Source: Flavobacterium sp. SLB02 (GTDB taxonomy: Bacteria > Bacteroidota > Bacteroidia > Flavobacteriales > Flavobacteriaceae). From it: a stretch of DNA of 64,000 nt. The translations under genes and the position numbers were made by a program. The stretch spans positions 1 through 64,000 of the forward strand of contig NZ_CP045928.1 of assembly GCF_009664855.1 (NCBI RefSeq), in the 5' to 3' direction. This document shows positions 26,529 to 35,827 of this stretch, piece after piece. Numbering within the stretch: position 1 is the first letter of the stretch; every line of letters starts with the position of its first letter. The notes under the pieces are model-generated. The model had not been told where the DNA came from. It worked only from the letters and a program-made list of their open reading frames with translations, and did not search any database.

Positions 26529-27365
26529 TTACTTAACTGGCAAAACCAACTTAAAAATCTTAGTTTCTAATAATTCAGTATCATTATCTTCACAAAGCAA
26601 AAACTCGATTTTGTTATTTTCTTTTTTATAGAAAGTCAAACCTTCGAATTTATTGGTTGAAGTTATTTTTTGAGTAAAATCTATTTTCATGGTTTTAAGG
26701 TCGATTCGTCCAATAAAACTTCCCAGGATTTCGCCGTCATCGTAAGTTGATTTGGTGTTTTCGGCGGTAGAAAGGAAATAAATTTTGTCTTCGACCAAAA
26801 TAGCATCGGTAAAACTGGAGCGAATGCCTTTTATTTTTGGCAGTTTATAATTGGTAGCAACCAAAGCAAATTCTTCGCCTAAGTTTTTAGCGTGAATGGT
26901 GAAAATGGTGTTTTTGTTTGATATTCCGTTTCCACGATTGAATAAGTACCAGTTTTCGCCATCGAAGATTGCACCTTCGAGATTAAAATCTTCCGGTTTT
27001 ATTTCGCCAAAACTTTGCATTAAGCCGTATAAATCGACCAGATTGTTTTTTTGTAAAATAGTTTTGTTTTTAAGATCAAACTCGATCATTTTGTTTCGGT
27101 TTTCGGTAGAACCTGAACCAAAAACATATAAAGTATCGTTATGATGTGTTAGCGATTCAAAATCGGGTTTTAGGTTCTTGGGAATGTTTTGTGTTGGATT
27201 ATCAATTAAAGCGTGTTGGTTTAATTGTTGGTTTTGCATATTATATTCGTATAAAAATCCGCTGTTGTCGCCAATGATATACAATGAATCGTTATTGAAA
27301 AATAATCCTGATGCAGAACCGATGCCTATGATTTGAAATAATATTTCTAATGTGAATTTTTCCAT
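26529..27365 (-). CDS. Beta-propeller-like protein of unknown function
   Basis: The 278-residue protein has repeated strands of the types GLFFNNDSLYIIGDNSGFLYEYN, LTHHNDTLYVFGSGST, IFDGENWYLFNRGN and EGLTFYKKENNKIEFLLCEDND, as expected for a five- or six-bladed propeller. No signal peptide is seen. It resembles proteins annotated as esterase-like/phytase-like propellers, but no catalytic residues can be assigned. Confidence 0.6.
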   Translation of the reverse strand: MEKFTLEILFQIIGIGSASGLFFNNDSLYIIGDNSGFLYEYNMQNQQLNQHALIDNPTQNIPKNLKPDFESLTHHNDTLYVFGSGSTENRNKMIEFDLKNKTILQKNNLVDLYGLMQSFGEIKPEDFNLEGAIFDGENWYLFNRGNGISNKNTIFTIHAKNLGEEFALVATNYKLPKIKGIRSSFTDAILVEDKIYFLSTAENTKSTYDDGEILGSFIGRIDLKTMKIDFTQKITSTNKFEGLTFYKKENNKIEFLLCEDNDTELLETKIFKLVLPVK

Positions 27366-27403
27366 GAATGTTTGTTTTGAAAGCTATGTACTAAGTAATG
27401 ATT

Positions 27404-28114
27404 TTATTTGAGAATATTTTTTATCTCAATTAACGATTTATATATTCCATCATAATAGTTGTTGTTTTTAAAATTTGGAATCATAAAGTCTGCAATTAGT
27501 TTGTCGCAATCTTTATTCGTTAAATATTTCATGGCAGTTTCAGTTGTTGATATTGCTACCACTCTTAATTTCTTACTGAAAACTATTATTGTGCCACCTT
27601 TCTCAAAAACTCCACCAATTTGCCATTCCATAAGTTTATTATTTGAGAAGTTTCGAATTTCATTATCAGGATATAATTCATCAATCGATAGAATTACAAT
27701 TTCCATTTTATTTTTATATTTTATTTCATTTGATATATGCGTTATTTTTTTACTCTGTTCAGTTGAAAATACAGAATCAATTTCTATAAGATTTGTAAAC
27801 GGTAATATGACAGATGTTTTGATTTTAAGTTTTTCGCAAGTTTTATTTAATTCTCGAGTTAGTTTATAATTGATGGAATTGATCTCATTTTTCCAATTTG
27901 AAAAATTAAAATCATTTTTTTTAACTGTGAGATAGTCATCTAAAAACTTAGAGTATATTTTAGCTTGTTGTAATATGATTGTATCAGAAACAAAAGACTT
28001 ATTAGATTGAATAGAATCACATATTTTTAATGAAATATCTGAAATAGATTGTCCATTTGATTTTAAGTTTATGAAAATTACATAGAATAAAATTAGAAAT
28101 CGGATTTTCTTCAT
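27404..28114 (-). CDS. Secreted TPM-domain protein
   Basis: The 236-residue protein has a signal peptide (about 1-21, ending KSNGQ). The C-terminal part has the TPM_phosphatase pattern: KMEIVILSIDELYPDNEIRNF, the WQIGGVFEKGGTIIVFSKKLRVVAIST core and DKLIADFMIPNFKNNNYYDGIYKSL. TPM proteins are periplasmic and have been linked to photosystem repair in plants; the bacterial role is unclear. Unlike many family members it has no C-terminal membrane helix. Confidence 0.75.
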   Translation of the reverse strand: MKKIRFLILFYVIFINLKSNGQSISDISLKICDSIQSNKSFVSDTIILQQAKIYSKFLDDYLTVKKNDFNFSNWKNEINSINYKLTRELNKTCEKLKIKTSVILPFTNLIEIDSVFSTEQSKKITHISNEIKYKNKMEIVILSIDELYPDNEIRNFSNNKLMEWQIGGVFEKGGTIIVFSKKLRVVAISTTETAMKYLTNKDCDKLIADFMIPNFKNNNYYDGIYKSLIEIKNILK

Positions 28115-28274
28115 TTTTAGATTTTAGATATTAGCCCTGATAGACCCGAAGCTTCGGAATAAATACTTTAAAAAGAAATTGTATTTTTTCCTGACAGAAC
28201 AAAGCTACCGGAGGAAGCTCTTGTTGTGGCTTGAAAAAAAAAACAATTTACCGAAAAAGTATTGCAATGAGCAG

Positions 28275-28292
28275 TCCCGATAGCTATCGGGA
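28275..28292. repeat. TCCCGATAGCTATCGGGA palindrome (copy 3)
   Basis: This is an exact copy of the 18-bp core, between the divergent TPM and PPK2 genes. Confidence 0.85.
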
Positions 28293-28335
28293 TTCGTAAA
28301 ATTACTATATTTATAATTATAAAAATGAAAATGGT

Positions 28336-29217
28336 ATGAAATCGATAGAGCCGAATGATTTTAGAGTTACAGATAAAATAAAATTATCAAAAATTCCGAC
28401 CTTATTAAAGGTAAAAGCGGATGATGACGAAAAAGAAGAAAAACTGGATAAAGTACAGGCAAAATTGAGTGATTTGCAGGATGTCATGTACGCACATAAT
28501 AAATACGGGGTTTTAATTTGCCTTCAGGGAATGGATACTTCGGGAAAGGATAGCTTGATTAGAGAAGTTTTTAAGGAATTTAATCCACGTGGAGTAGTGG
28601 TGCATAGTTTTAAAACGCCTAATTCGGCTGAATTGGAACATGATTATTTGTGGAGACATTATAATGCGTTGCCGGAAAAAGGAAAGTTTGCGATTTTTAA
28701 TCGTACGCATTATGAGAATGTTTTGGTAACGCGTGTTCATCCTGAATTTATTTTGGCAGAGAATTTACCGGGAATTAATTCGGTTGAGGATATTAAACCT
28801 AAATTCTGGAAAAGGAGAATCGAGCAAATTAATAATTTTGAAAGTCATATTGCAGAGAACGGAACGATTGTGATGAAGTTCTATCTTCATTTGAGTAAAG
28901 AGGAACAAAGGCAACGTTTGTTACGCCGTTTGGAAGAAGGAAAACACAACTGGAAATTTTCGCCTGGTGATTTGAAAGAACGTGAATATTGGGATGAATA
29001 TCAGGAATATTATGAGGAGGCTATAAACAAAACGTCGACAGAACATGCGCCATGGTATGTGGTTCCTGCTGATGATAAAGAAATGGCACGTTATATTGTG
29101 GCCAAGATCATCTGGGAAGAAATGAAACAATACACTGATATAAAGGAACCGGAACTGGATGAAAAAATAAAAGCCAATTTTGAGGAGTATAAGGAACAAC
29201 TAAAAAAAGAGTCTTAA
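28336..29217 (+). CDS. Polyphosphate kinase 2 family phosphotransferase
   Basis: The 293-residue protein has the PPK2 P-loop GMDTSGKDS (65-73), the HSFKTPNSAELEHDYLWR segment (90-107) and a Walker-B-like AIFNRTHYENVLVTRVHPE (119-137), plus the lid region RRLEEGKHNWKFSPGDLKER. It transfers phosphate between polyphosphate and nucleoside mono- or diphosphates in the cytoplasm. It is a one-domain PPK2. The nucleotide preference cannot be told from the sequence. Confidence 0.93.
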   Translation: MKSIEPNDFRVTDKIKLSKIPTLLKVKADDDEKEEKLDKVQAKLSDLQDVMYAHNKYGVLICLQGMDTSGKDSLIREVFKEFNPRGVVVHSFKTPNSAELEHDYLWRHYNALPEKGKFAIFNRTHYENVLVTRVHPEFILAENLPGINSVEDIKPKFWKRRIEQINNFESHIAENGTIVMKFYLHLSKEEQRQRLLRRLEEGKHNWKFSPGDLKEREYWDEYQEYYEEAINKTSTEHAPWYVVPADDKEMARYIVAKIIWEEMKQYTDIKEPELDEKIKANFEEYKEQLKKES

Positions 29218-29236
29218 AGTAAGGCTCTTTTTTTAG
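29201..29236 (+). terminator. Terminator of PPK2, overlapping its stop codon
   Basis: AAAAAGAGTCTT and AAGGCTCTTTTT pair, with TTTTTTT at the 3' side. The left arm contains the last codons and stop of the gene. Confidence 0.8.
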
Positions 29237-29411
29237 CTTTGATGTTACGGGAAGTTTACGTGTGTTTTGAATTACTAATTTAATGTTAATTTTTTTGTGG
29301 TTTTTCTGAGTTTTTGATCTCAGTCTTATTTTTTTGATAATATCTAAATCATTTTAAGTTAAAGGGTAGGGATTTACTTTGTAAAAAAAAATAAAACCAA
29401 TTTTTAGCTAA

Positions 29412-30869
29412 ATGAAAAGAATTATTCTACCCCTGGTTATTTTAGGTTCGTTGATTACATCTTGTAACAATAACGACTCTAAAGACGAAACAGAAACACC
29501 AACGAGTGTTGTATTAAAGGATCAATCTGTAACACCAAGTTTATTGAAGGCGCAGGCAGGTTTTGAGAGTCTGAAAATTTATTCTCTTTTTAGTTCAGAT
29601 GATGTATTTCCGGACAGTCCAAAATTTGTTTTTGGAGGATCTGCCGATGGTTCTGGTTTATTGAAAAACACTGACGGAACTTTTACTTTTTTAGTAAACA
29701 ACGAAGATAACTTTGCTGTTTCGAGAATTACACTTGACAAAACCTTTAAACCTACTAAAGGAGAATATTTGTTAAACTCTAGCGGTGGAACCTGGAGATT
29801 GTGTGGGGCAACTATGGCTACAAAAGAAGAACATGGTTTTGGACCGCTTTATTTAACTTGTGGAGAATCTGGTGAAGAATCTCGTACGCATGCATTAGAT
29901 CCTTACGGAAGTGTGGGTTCTGCATCTGTGTCTAAAGAATTATCGGGTTTTGGCCGTTTAAGTGCTGAAAATGCTTTGCCATTGCGTACATCTGCCTATA
30001 AAGGGAAAACGGTAGTTGTAATTGGTGATGACGATTCTGGAACTTACGGAGGTCAGGTTTTTATGTATGTATCGAATGCTGTGGGTGATTTGACCAATGG
30101 TTCTTTGTACATGCTAAAAAGAAATGATGATAACCAAAGAGAAAAAGATATTGAAGTAAGTAAAACATATCCGGTTTCTTTTGTAAAAATTGACAATCAT
30201 ACAACGCTTACAGGTGCGCAAATCAATGCATCAGTAAATACTCTAAAAGCGATTAAATTTGGTCGTGTAGAAGATTTAGATTACCGCAAAGGTGGTGACG
30301 CTGCTGATCGTGAAGTGTATTTTAATGTAACCGGACAAGCTACAACAGGAACAAATGCAGATGGTTCAAGAACAAAATACGGTAGAGTTTACAAATTAAA
30401 TCTTGATGCTGCTGACCCGCTAAAAGGAACTCTTGAGGTTATTCTTGACGGAGATAACCGTTCTGGAATTGCTGGTAAATTTCAAAATCCGGATAACATT
30501 TGTGTAACTAAAAACTATGTTTACGTTCAGGAAGATGCTAACGGATACGGTGACGAAACTCACGATGCTTATATCTACCAATACAATATTGCTACAAAAG
30601 CATTGAAAGTTGTGGTTGAATTAGATCACCGTCGCACTGCTACAGATGCTGCAAAATATAATGTAGGAGGAACTTCTAAATTTGGAGATTGGGAATATGG
30701 TGCTTTGATCGATGTATCTGATCAGGTTGGTATTGCTGATACTTTTATGTTGAGCGTTCAGCCACATACCTGGACTGGAGAAAAATATTTAAGCCCTGAC
30801 GGAGGAACAAATCGTCCAAAAGAAAATCAGGCAAGTCAAATTGTAGTTATAAAAGGTTTGGCGAGATAA
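29412..30869 (+). CDS. PhoX/DUF839-like lipoprotein
   Basis: The 485-residue protein has a lipobox ending at Cys18 (GSLITSC). PhoX-family features are the early LVNNEDNFAVSR strand, the acid-rich loop in VVIGDDDSGTYGGQVFMYVS, GRVEDLDYRK, FQNPDNICV and the C-terminal SVQPHTWTG. PhoX phosphatases hydrolyse phosphate monoesters with a Ca/Fe cofactor. This member is shorter than classical PhoX and lipid-anchored rather than Tat-exported, so activity should be checked. It is followed by the peroxidase gene. Confidence 0.7.
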   Translation: MKRIILPLVILGSLITSCNNNDSKDETETPTSVVLKDQSVTPSLLKAQAGFESLKIYSLFSSDDVFPDSPKFVFGGSADGSGLLKNTDGTFTFLVNNEDNFAVSRITLDKTFKPTKGEYLLNSSGGTWRLCGATMATKEEHGFGPLYLTCGESGEESRTHALDPYGSVGSASVSKELSGFGRLSAENALPLRTSAYKGKTVVVIGDDDSGTYGGQVFMYVSNAVGDLTNGSLYMLKRNDDNQREKDIEVSKTYPVSFVKIDNHTTLTGAQINASVNTLKAIKFGRVEDLDYRKGGDAADREVYFNVTGQATTGTNADGSRTKYGRVYKLNLDAADPLKGTLEVILDGDNRSGIAGKFQNPDNICVTKNYVYVQEDANGYGDETHDAYIYQYNIATKALKVVVELDHRRTATDAAKYNVGGTSKFGDWEYGALIDVSDQVGIADTFMLSVQPHTWTGEKYLSPDGGTNRPKENQASQIVVIKGLAR

Positions 30870-30965
30870 ATTTTTAAATCATTACAAAACAGTCATCCAC
30901 TATTTCTATTTGAAGTAGTGGTTTCTGTTTTTCTGAATATTCCTCTTTTTAATTTTTATTAAATC

Positions 30966-32747
30966 ATGAAAAAAATATATTGTTTGTTCTTCCTGGTGGT
31001 ATTTGTTGCTTGTGAGAAAAAAAGCAAACATCAGGAAATAAATGAATTATTTCAGTCTGATATTACTTTGCTGGTCGAGAAAGTAGCCAAGCTGAAATAT
31101 TCTGTACAAGCGGATTCTACCGAAGCGCAAATTCAGCGACAATTTCTGGAAGCGCATGAGAGTTATAAAAAAGTCGAAATGATCAGCGAGTATTATTCGC
31201 CGGCAGTTTCTAAATCGATCAACGGTCCAGCGATTCCTGAGTTTGAAGAAAATGATAAAGTGACTGTTCCGCCAGAAGGTTTTCAGGTTATCGAGGAATT
31301 GGTTTTCCCGAAATACAATAAAGACAGTAAAAAGGAACTGGTTCAGGAATTGGGTGTTTTATCTGCAAATTTAATTCGGTTAGAAAAAGTATCCAAATCT
31401 AATGAACTAACTGATGCGCATGTTTTTGATGCGATGCGACTTGAAGTGTACAGAATTATTACTTTAGGAATTACAGGTTTTGATTCGCCGGTGGTGCTGA
31501 ATTCAATTCCTGAAGCTTCAGTAGCTTTAGAAACTATCGAGAAATATTATCGGGTTTATCTGGAGAATAAATCAGTTTCGAATGGAAAACAAGTACTTGC
31601 GATTCTGGAAAAAGGGAAAAAGTATTTAAAAACAAATACTAATTTTAATGCTTTTGACAGGGCAAATTTTATCAAAGAAGTTTTAAATCCGTTAAGTAAA
31701 GGACTTTACAAATCACAAGCCGAATTAGGAATTCCGGTAATGAAAGAGCAAAGAGGTTTGAAAGTTACGGCACAAACTCTTTTTGATACAGATGCTTTTG
31801 ATGCAGAAGCATTTTCAGGTTTTCCCGATTATCAAACAACGCCGGAAAAAATTGCTTTGGGCAAAAAGTTATTCAATGATCCTGTTTTATCCGGAAACAA
31901 TACGCGTTCCTGTGCCTCATGTCATCATGCCGAAAAAGCTTTTACAGACGGGTTGGAAAGAGCGGTTTCATTAGACGGAAAATCGATGATTCAGCGTAAT
32001 ACACCAACATTAACCAATATTGCTTTTCAACGCGTATTTTTTGCAGATTCAAGAGTAAGTTATCTCGAAGATCAGGCAATCGCAGTTATTAAAAATGAAA
32101 ATGAAATGCACGGATCTCTGGAGCAATCAGCTTTGGCGATTCAGAAGAATGCAGATTATGTGAAGGATTTTAAAAAGGCTTTTCCGAAAGGGGAAATTAA
32201 TGAATTTGAAATCAAAAATGCTTTAGCATCTTACATTCGTTCGCTGAGTCATTACGATTCTAAATTTGATGCTTATATGCAAAACAAAGCAAAGTTTAAA
32301 GCTGATGAAAAAGCAGGTTTTAATTTATTTGCAGGCAAAGCCAAATGTGCGACTTGCCATTTTATCCCGCTAACCAACGGAACTGTTCCGCCAAACTTTG
32401 ACAGATCTGAAAGTGAAATATTAGGAACTCCCAATAAAGCTAAAAAACTCGATGGAGATCTGGGCAAGTTTGTCATCACGCAAGCCGCCATTCATAAATA
32501 TTCTTTTAAAACTCCAACCATAAGAAACATAACACTTACAGCGCCTTATATGCATAATGGTGTTTATAAAACGCTCGAAGAGGTAATTGATTTTTATGAT
32601 CAGGGCGGAGGTTTAGGCTTAGGATTCGACGTTCCAAACCAAACTTTACCAGAAGACAAATTGAATTTATCTGATAAGGAGAAAAAACAGCTGATCGCGT
32701 TTATGAAAACGTTGACAGATGAGAGGTATTCGGAGGAAACAAGATAG
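30966..32747 (+). CDS. Imelysin-like / dihaem cytochrome c peroxidase fusion lipoprotein
   Basis: The 593-residue lipoprotein (Cys16 in FVAC) has two parts. Residues 20-265 are helical and imelysin/EfeO-like, with GFQVIE (105-110) where imelysins have GxHxxE, so the metal-binding His is a Gln. Residues 270-590 form a bacterial dihaem peroxidase of the CCP/MauG family with haem motifs CASCH (316-320) and CATCH (461-465) and the TPTIRNITLTAPYMHNG segment. It should reduce peroxide or oxidise a partner in the periplasm. The fusion and its PhoX-like neighbour suggest a dedicated pair. Confidence 0.82.
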   Translation: MKKIYCLFFLVVFVACEKKSKHQEINELFQSDITLLVEKVAKLKYSVQADSTEAQIQRQFLEAHESYKKVEMISEYYSPAVSKSINGPAIPEFEENDKVTVPPEGFQVIEELVFPKYNKDSKKELVQELGVLSANLIRLEKVSKSNELTDAHVFDAMRLEVYRIITLGITGFDSPVVLNSIPEASVALETIEKYYRVYLENKSVSNGKQVLAILEKGKKYLKTNTNFNAFDRANFIKEVLNPLSKGLYKSQAELGIPVMKEQRGLKVTAQTLFDTDAFDAEAFSGFPDYQTTPEKIALGKKLFNDPVLSGNNTRSCASCHHAEKAFTDGLERAVSLDGKSMIQRNTPTLTNIAFQRVFFADSRVSYLEDQAIAVIKNENEMHGSLEQSALAIQKNADYVKDFKKAFPKGEINEFEIKNALASYIRSLSHYDSKFDAYMQNKAKFKADEKAGFNLFAGKAKCATCHFIPLTNGTVPPNFDRSESEILGTPNKAKKLDGDLGKFVITQAAIHKYSFKTPTIRNITLTAPYMHNGVYKTLEEVIDFYDQGGGLGLGFDVPNQTLPEDKLNLSDKEKKQLIAFMKTLTDERYSEETR

Positions 32748-32808
32748 AGTAAAGAGAATAGAATATAGATGATAGAGTAGGGAACTATTTGTGTTCTCTG
32801 TGGGTGGA

Positions 32809-32933
32809 TTTTACCGCAAAGAGCGTAAGCTTAAAAAAAAAACACAATGTTCGCAAAGCTGGTTCAACACAAAGCTTTGGCGAACTTTGCATTCTGTAAA
32901 TAATTAAAAACTTTTGCGCTCTTTGCGGTTAAA
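32809..32933. repeat. Nested inverted repeat (TTACCGCAAAGAGCG outside, TTCGCAAAGCT inside)
   Basis: The outer arms (32809-32825 and 32917-32933) and the inner hairpin TTCGCAAAGCT (32850-32860) / AGCTTTGGCGAA (32873-32884) repeat the design at 8941-9084. They occupy most of the 322-base gap 32748-33069, where I see no gene. Confidence 0.8.
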
Positions 32934-33069
32934 TTTTTTGCCACATTTTTTACAGATAAAAAACTTAAAATAATCCTTTGGTCAAAACATCAATGTAGTT
33001 CATCAAACTAATTTTAATAGCGTTTTAGGTTTATGCTCCTTTGCATCAAATTAATAAAATACTATTATC

Positions 33070-33660
33070 ATGAACAAATTATTATTGCTTACTACAATTT
33101 TCTTATTAGGATTAGTTTCTAAAATTAATGCACAATCCCCACTTCCTATTCATGTGGGAATAAAGGGAGGATCTAATTATTCTGAATTACCGGTTTCAGA
33201 TGGTTTTAGTTCTAAGCATGCTTTTGGTTATTTTGGTGGCGCTATGGCCCGATTTGATTTTAAAAGATTCTATATACAGAATGAAATATTGTATAGCGAG
33301 AAATCGTCTAAAATTGAAAAAATTTCCGGAACAGGATCTAAAAATGCAAAGTGGAAAAGTATCGACATCCCTTTGGTTGTTGGATACAAGGTAATCGATC
33401 TCTCGGCTCTGAATGTGAGAGTTTTTGGTGGAGGAGTCTATTCTTATGTGCTCGATGAAAATTTTTCATCATTAAATCAGTTAAAAGATTCGTATAGGAA
33501 ATTTGATAAATCGAATATTGGATATCAGGTTGGTGCGGGAATCGAAATTTGGAAATTTACTGTTGACGTAACCTATCAGGGCGGATTAAACAATGTAAAT
33601 AAAAATTTTAGTTCTAAACCTAATTCGTTTAATGTTAGTGTTGGCTACTTTTTTCTATAA
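33070..33660 (+). CDS. PorT-like outer-membrane beta-barrel protein
   Basis: The 196-residue protein has a signal peptide (1-22, ending KINAQ) and alternating strands typical of eight-stranded barrels: HVGIKGGSNYSEL, YFGGAMARFDFKRFYIQNEILYSEKSS, GYQVGAGIEIWKFTVDVTYQGGL and a final SFNVSVGYFFL with an aromatic C-terminus for BAM recognition. The function is unknown. Confidence 0.8.
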   Translation: MNKLLLLTTIFLLGLVSKINAQSPLPIHVGIKGGSNYSELPVSDGFSSKHAFGYFGGAMARFDFKRFYIQNEILYSEKSSKIEKISGTGSKNAKWKSIDIPLVVGYKVIDLSALNVRVFGGGVYSYVLDENFSSLNQLKDSYRKFDKSNIGYQVGAGIEIWKFTVDVTYQGGLNNVNKNFSSKPNSFNVSVGYFFL

Positions 33661-33685
33661 GTTTATCGCTTTATCTTTTAACCCT

Positions 33686-33721
33686 AAGCAGCAAAGAATC
33701 TTTTTTGGTTCTTTGCTGCTT
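33686..33721. terminator. Hairpin after the barrel gene
   Basis: AAGCAGCAAAGAA (33686-33698) and TTCTTTGCTGCTT (33709-33721) are perfect complements. Only a weak T-tract follows. Confidence 0.7.
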
Positions 33722-33787
33722 GTTTAGAAAATATAGGGCTAATTTTGACTTCGTATTTCTTACAAATTACTTATTTCTTTTTTTTAA

Positions 33788-34837
33788 ATGATTACAATAC
33801 ATAAAAACAGACATTGGATATTTTTAGTCTTCTTTTGGTCTTTGCTGGGGATCACTATTTGGGCACAAATGATCGAAGAGTACAATTTTTGGTCGGCTAC
33901 TACACAGGCCGTTTTAGTATTATTGTGTTCTACTTTCTTAGCCCATTTTTTGAGTGATGTAATATTGCCCAAAGCATTGCGGAAAAACAAAATGAACTGG
34001 TTTGCAGTGCAAAGCGTTATTGTTGTGCTGCTTTTGTCCTTTTGTCTGGCATTAATTTATACTATTTTTTCGGATGTAGGATCGCGAGGCCGGTTGTATC
34101 ATGATGAAGATCATTTAAACTCAATTCAGTTTTTATGGGTAAGATTTTGGGGTAGTATTCCCGCAGCTATTTTAATAAATGGTACTGCTTGCGGACTTCG
34201 GTTTTATCAGGAACATAGTGTTATCGAAAAAGACCACGCACAATTACAGCAAGTTCATCTTGAAGCACAAATTAAGATTTTGCAAGATCAGATCAATCCG
34301 CATTTGATGTTTAATGTCCTGAATCATATTCATATCTTGATGCAAAGCGATGTAAAACTGGCATCTGTTTTATTGGTTCAGTTTTCAGATATTTTACGTT
34401 ATCAGTTGTATGAATGTAATAAGGAATATGTGCCATTACATCTTGAAATCAAATACCTCAAAGATTTAATTGCTGTTGAAGAAACCCGCTGGGGAAATGA
34501 ATTAGAAGTAAAAAGCAAATGGAATATCGAAGACGGACAACTTCAGATTGTACCGTTGCTTTTGGTTCCGTTGATCGAAAATGCTTTTAAACACGTTTCA
34601 AGGCTTCCTAACCAAAGAGGTTATGTGCATTTATCGTGTGAACAATCCAACAGTCAATTGTATTTTAAAATAGAAAATTCACATACAGAACAATACAAAA
34701 TCCCATCTAAAAGTCAGGGCTTAGGACTCGAAAACGTAAAGAAAAGACTAGCGATTCAGTATCCCGAAAAACATCAGTTGAATATCAATAAAACCGATTC
34801 AGATTTTATTGTGACAGTGGTTTTAGACTTAAAGTGA
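33788..34837 (+). CDS. LytS/YehU-type sensor histidine kinase
   Basis: The 349-residue protein has four membrane helices in the first 135 residues, a short coiled linker, then a His_kinase domain with QINPHLMFN (168-176, phospho-His172) and an HATPase with VPLLLVPLIENAFKH and GLGLENVKKRL. No periplasmic sensor domain is present, so sensing is probably within the membrane. The LytTR regulator downstream is the expected partner, although 274 bases of repeat DNA separate them. Confidence 0.9.
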   Translation: MITIHKNRHWIFLVFFWSLLGITIWAQMIEEYNFWSATTQAVLVLLCSTFLAHFLSDVILPKALRKNKMNWFAVQSVIVVLLLSFCLALIYTIFSDVGSRGRLYHDEDHLNSIQFLWVRFWGSIPAAILINGTACGLRFYQEHSVIEKDHAQLQQVHLEAQIKILQDQINPHLMFNVLNHIHILMQSDVKLASVLLVQFSDILRYQLYECNKEYVPLHLEIKYLKDLIAVEETRWGNELEVKSKWNIEDGQLQIVPLLLVPLIENAFKHVSRLPNQRGYVHLSCEQSNSQLYFKIENSHTEQYKIPSKSQGLGLENVKKRLAIQYPEKHQLNINKTDSDFIVTVVLDLK

Positions 34838-35111
34838 TTTTTTTGCCACAGATTAGAAGGATTAAAATGATTTTTTGCCACGAATTAGCTTCGCCTGTTC
34901 GCTGTCGCTCGGGTTACGAATTAGCGCGAATTTATAATTTACTAATCTTAATATAATGCTTTGCGAACTTGCGGTTAAATTTTTTAGCCACTCCCGATAG
35001 CTATCGGGATAAAGGATTAAAAGGATTTTAAAAATTCAAAAGAAAAAAATCTGCCAGATCTGCTAAATCTGCGTGAAAAAAAAAGTAAACATTCAACCAG
35101 AAACAAAAAAC
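34838..35111. other. Repeat-filled spacer between kinase and regulator genes
   Basis: It contains GCCACAGATTA- and GCCACGAATTAG-type words, the TCCCGATAGCTATCGGGA palindrome (34992-35009) and a half copy of the ATCTGCGTGAAA family. No gene is visible. A GTG at 35073 inside the repeat is in frame with the regulator but is unlikely to be its start. Confidence 0.7.
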
Positions 35112-35825
35112 ATGAACATGAAATGCCTCATTATAGACGACGAACCTATAGCAAGAAACGGAATAGCAGATTTTGTTTCGAAAATTGATTTTCTGGAAGT
35201 TATTGGCACCTGTGCTTCGGCATTAGAAGCCACTGCGTACATTCAGGAAAAACAAGTCGATTTGCTGTTTCTGGATATTAATATGCCTTATTTATCCGGA
35301 TTAGAGTTTTTAGAATCTCTTGACAATCCGCCCTTGGTGATTTTTACCACCGCTTATTCAGAACATGCTTTAGATGGATATCGTTTACAGGTGGTAGATT
35401 ATTTGTTGAAGCCCATTACGTTTCAGCGTTTTTACCAGGCTTCTTTAAAAGCAAAACAATGGTACGAAATGATTCAGTCTCCCAAGCAAAATCAATTAGA
35501 TCCCTTTTTGTATGTGCGTCAGGAAGAAGGATTTCAGAAGATCTCCTGGGTCGATATTTTATATATCGAAGGAATGCAGAATTATGCCAAACTTCATTTT
35601 AAGGATAAAGTTATCGTCATACATCAAACCATGATTTCACTAGAAGAAACATTACCAAAGGAAATTTTCTTTAGAATTCATAAATCGTTTTTGGTAAACA
35701 TTACCCATATCGATTCTGTCTCCGGCGGAAGATTGTTTATAAAAGGACAAGAACTACCTATTTCAAGAACACGCCGTGAGGCATTATTGAAAGAGGTAGT
35801 CTATAAAAACTTATTAAGCCGATAG
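35112..35825 (+). CDS. LytTR-family response regulator
   Basis: The protein has 237 residues when started at the ATG giving MNMKCLIIDDEPIARNG. The receiver domain has phospho-Asp55 (FLDINMP) and Lys105 in YLLKPI. The C-terminal LytTR DNA-binding domain is recognisable from YVRQEEGFQKISWVDILYIEGMQNYAKL and FFRIHKSFLVNITHID. It should respond to the kinase encoded upstream. A direct repeat resembling a LytTR site lies before the convergent neighbour (36819-36853). Confidence 0.92.
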   Translation: MNMKCLIIDDEPIARNGIADFVSKIDFLEVIGTCASALEATAYIQEKQVDLLFLDINMPYLSGLEFLESLDNPPLVIFTTAYSEHALDGYRLQVVDYLLKPITFQRFYQASLKAKQWYEMIQSPKQNQLDPFLYVRQEEGFQKISWVDILYIEGMQNYAKLHFKDKVIVIHQTMISLEETLPKEIFFRIHKSFLVNITHIDSVSGGRLFIKGQELPISRTRREALLKEVVYKNLLSR

Positions 35826-35827
35826 CT

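Noticed and set aside
35073..35111. GTG start extending the LytTR regulator by 13 residues
   Set aside because: The extension lies in repeat DNA and the receiver domain begins naturally at the ATG at 35112.
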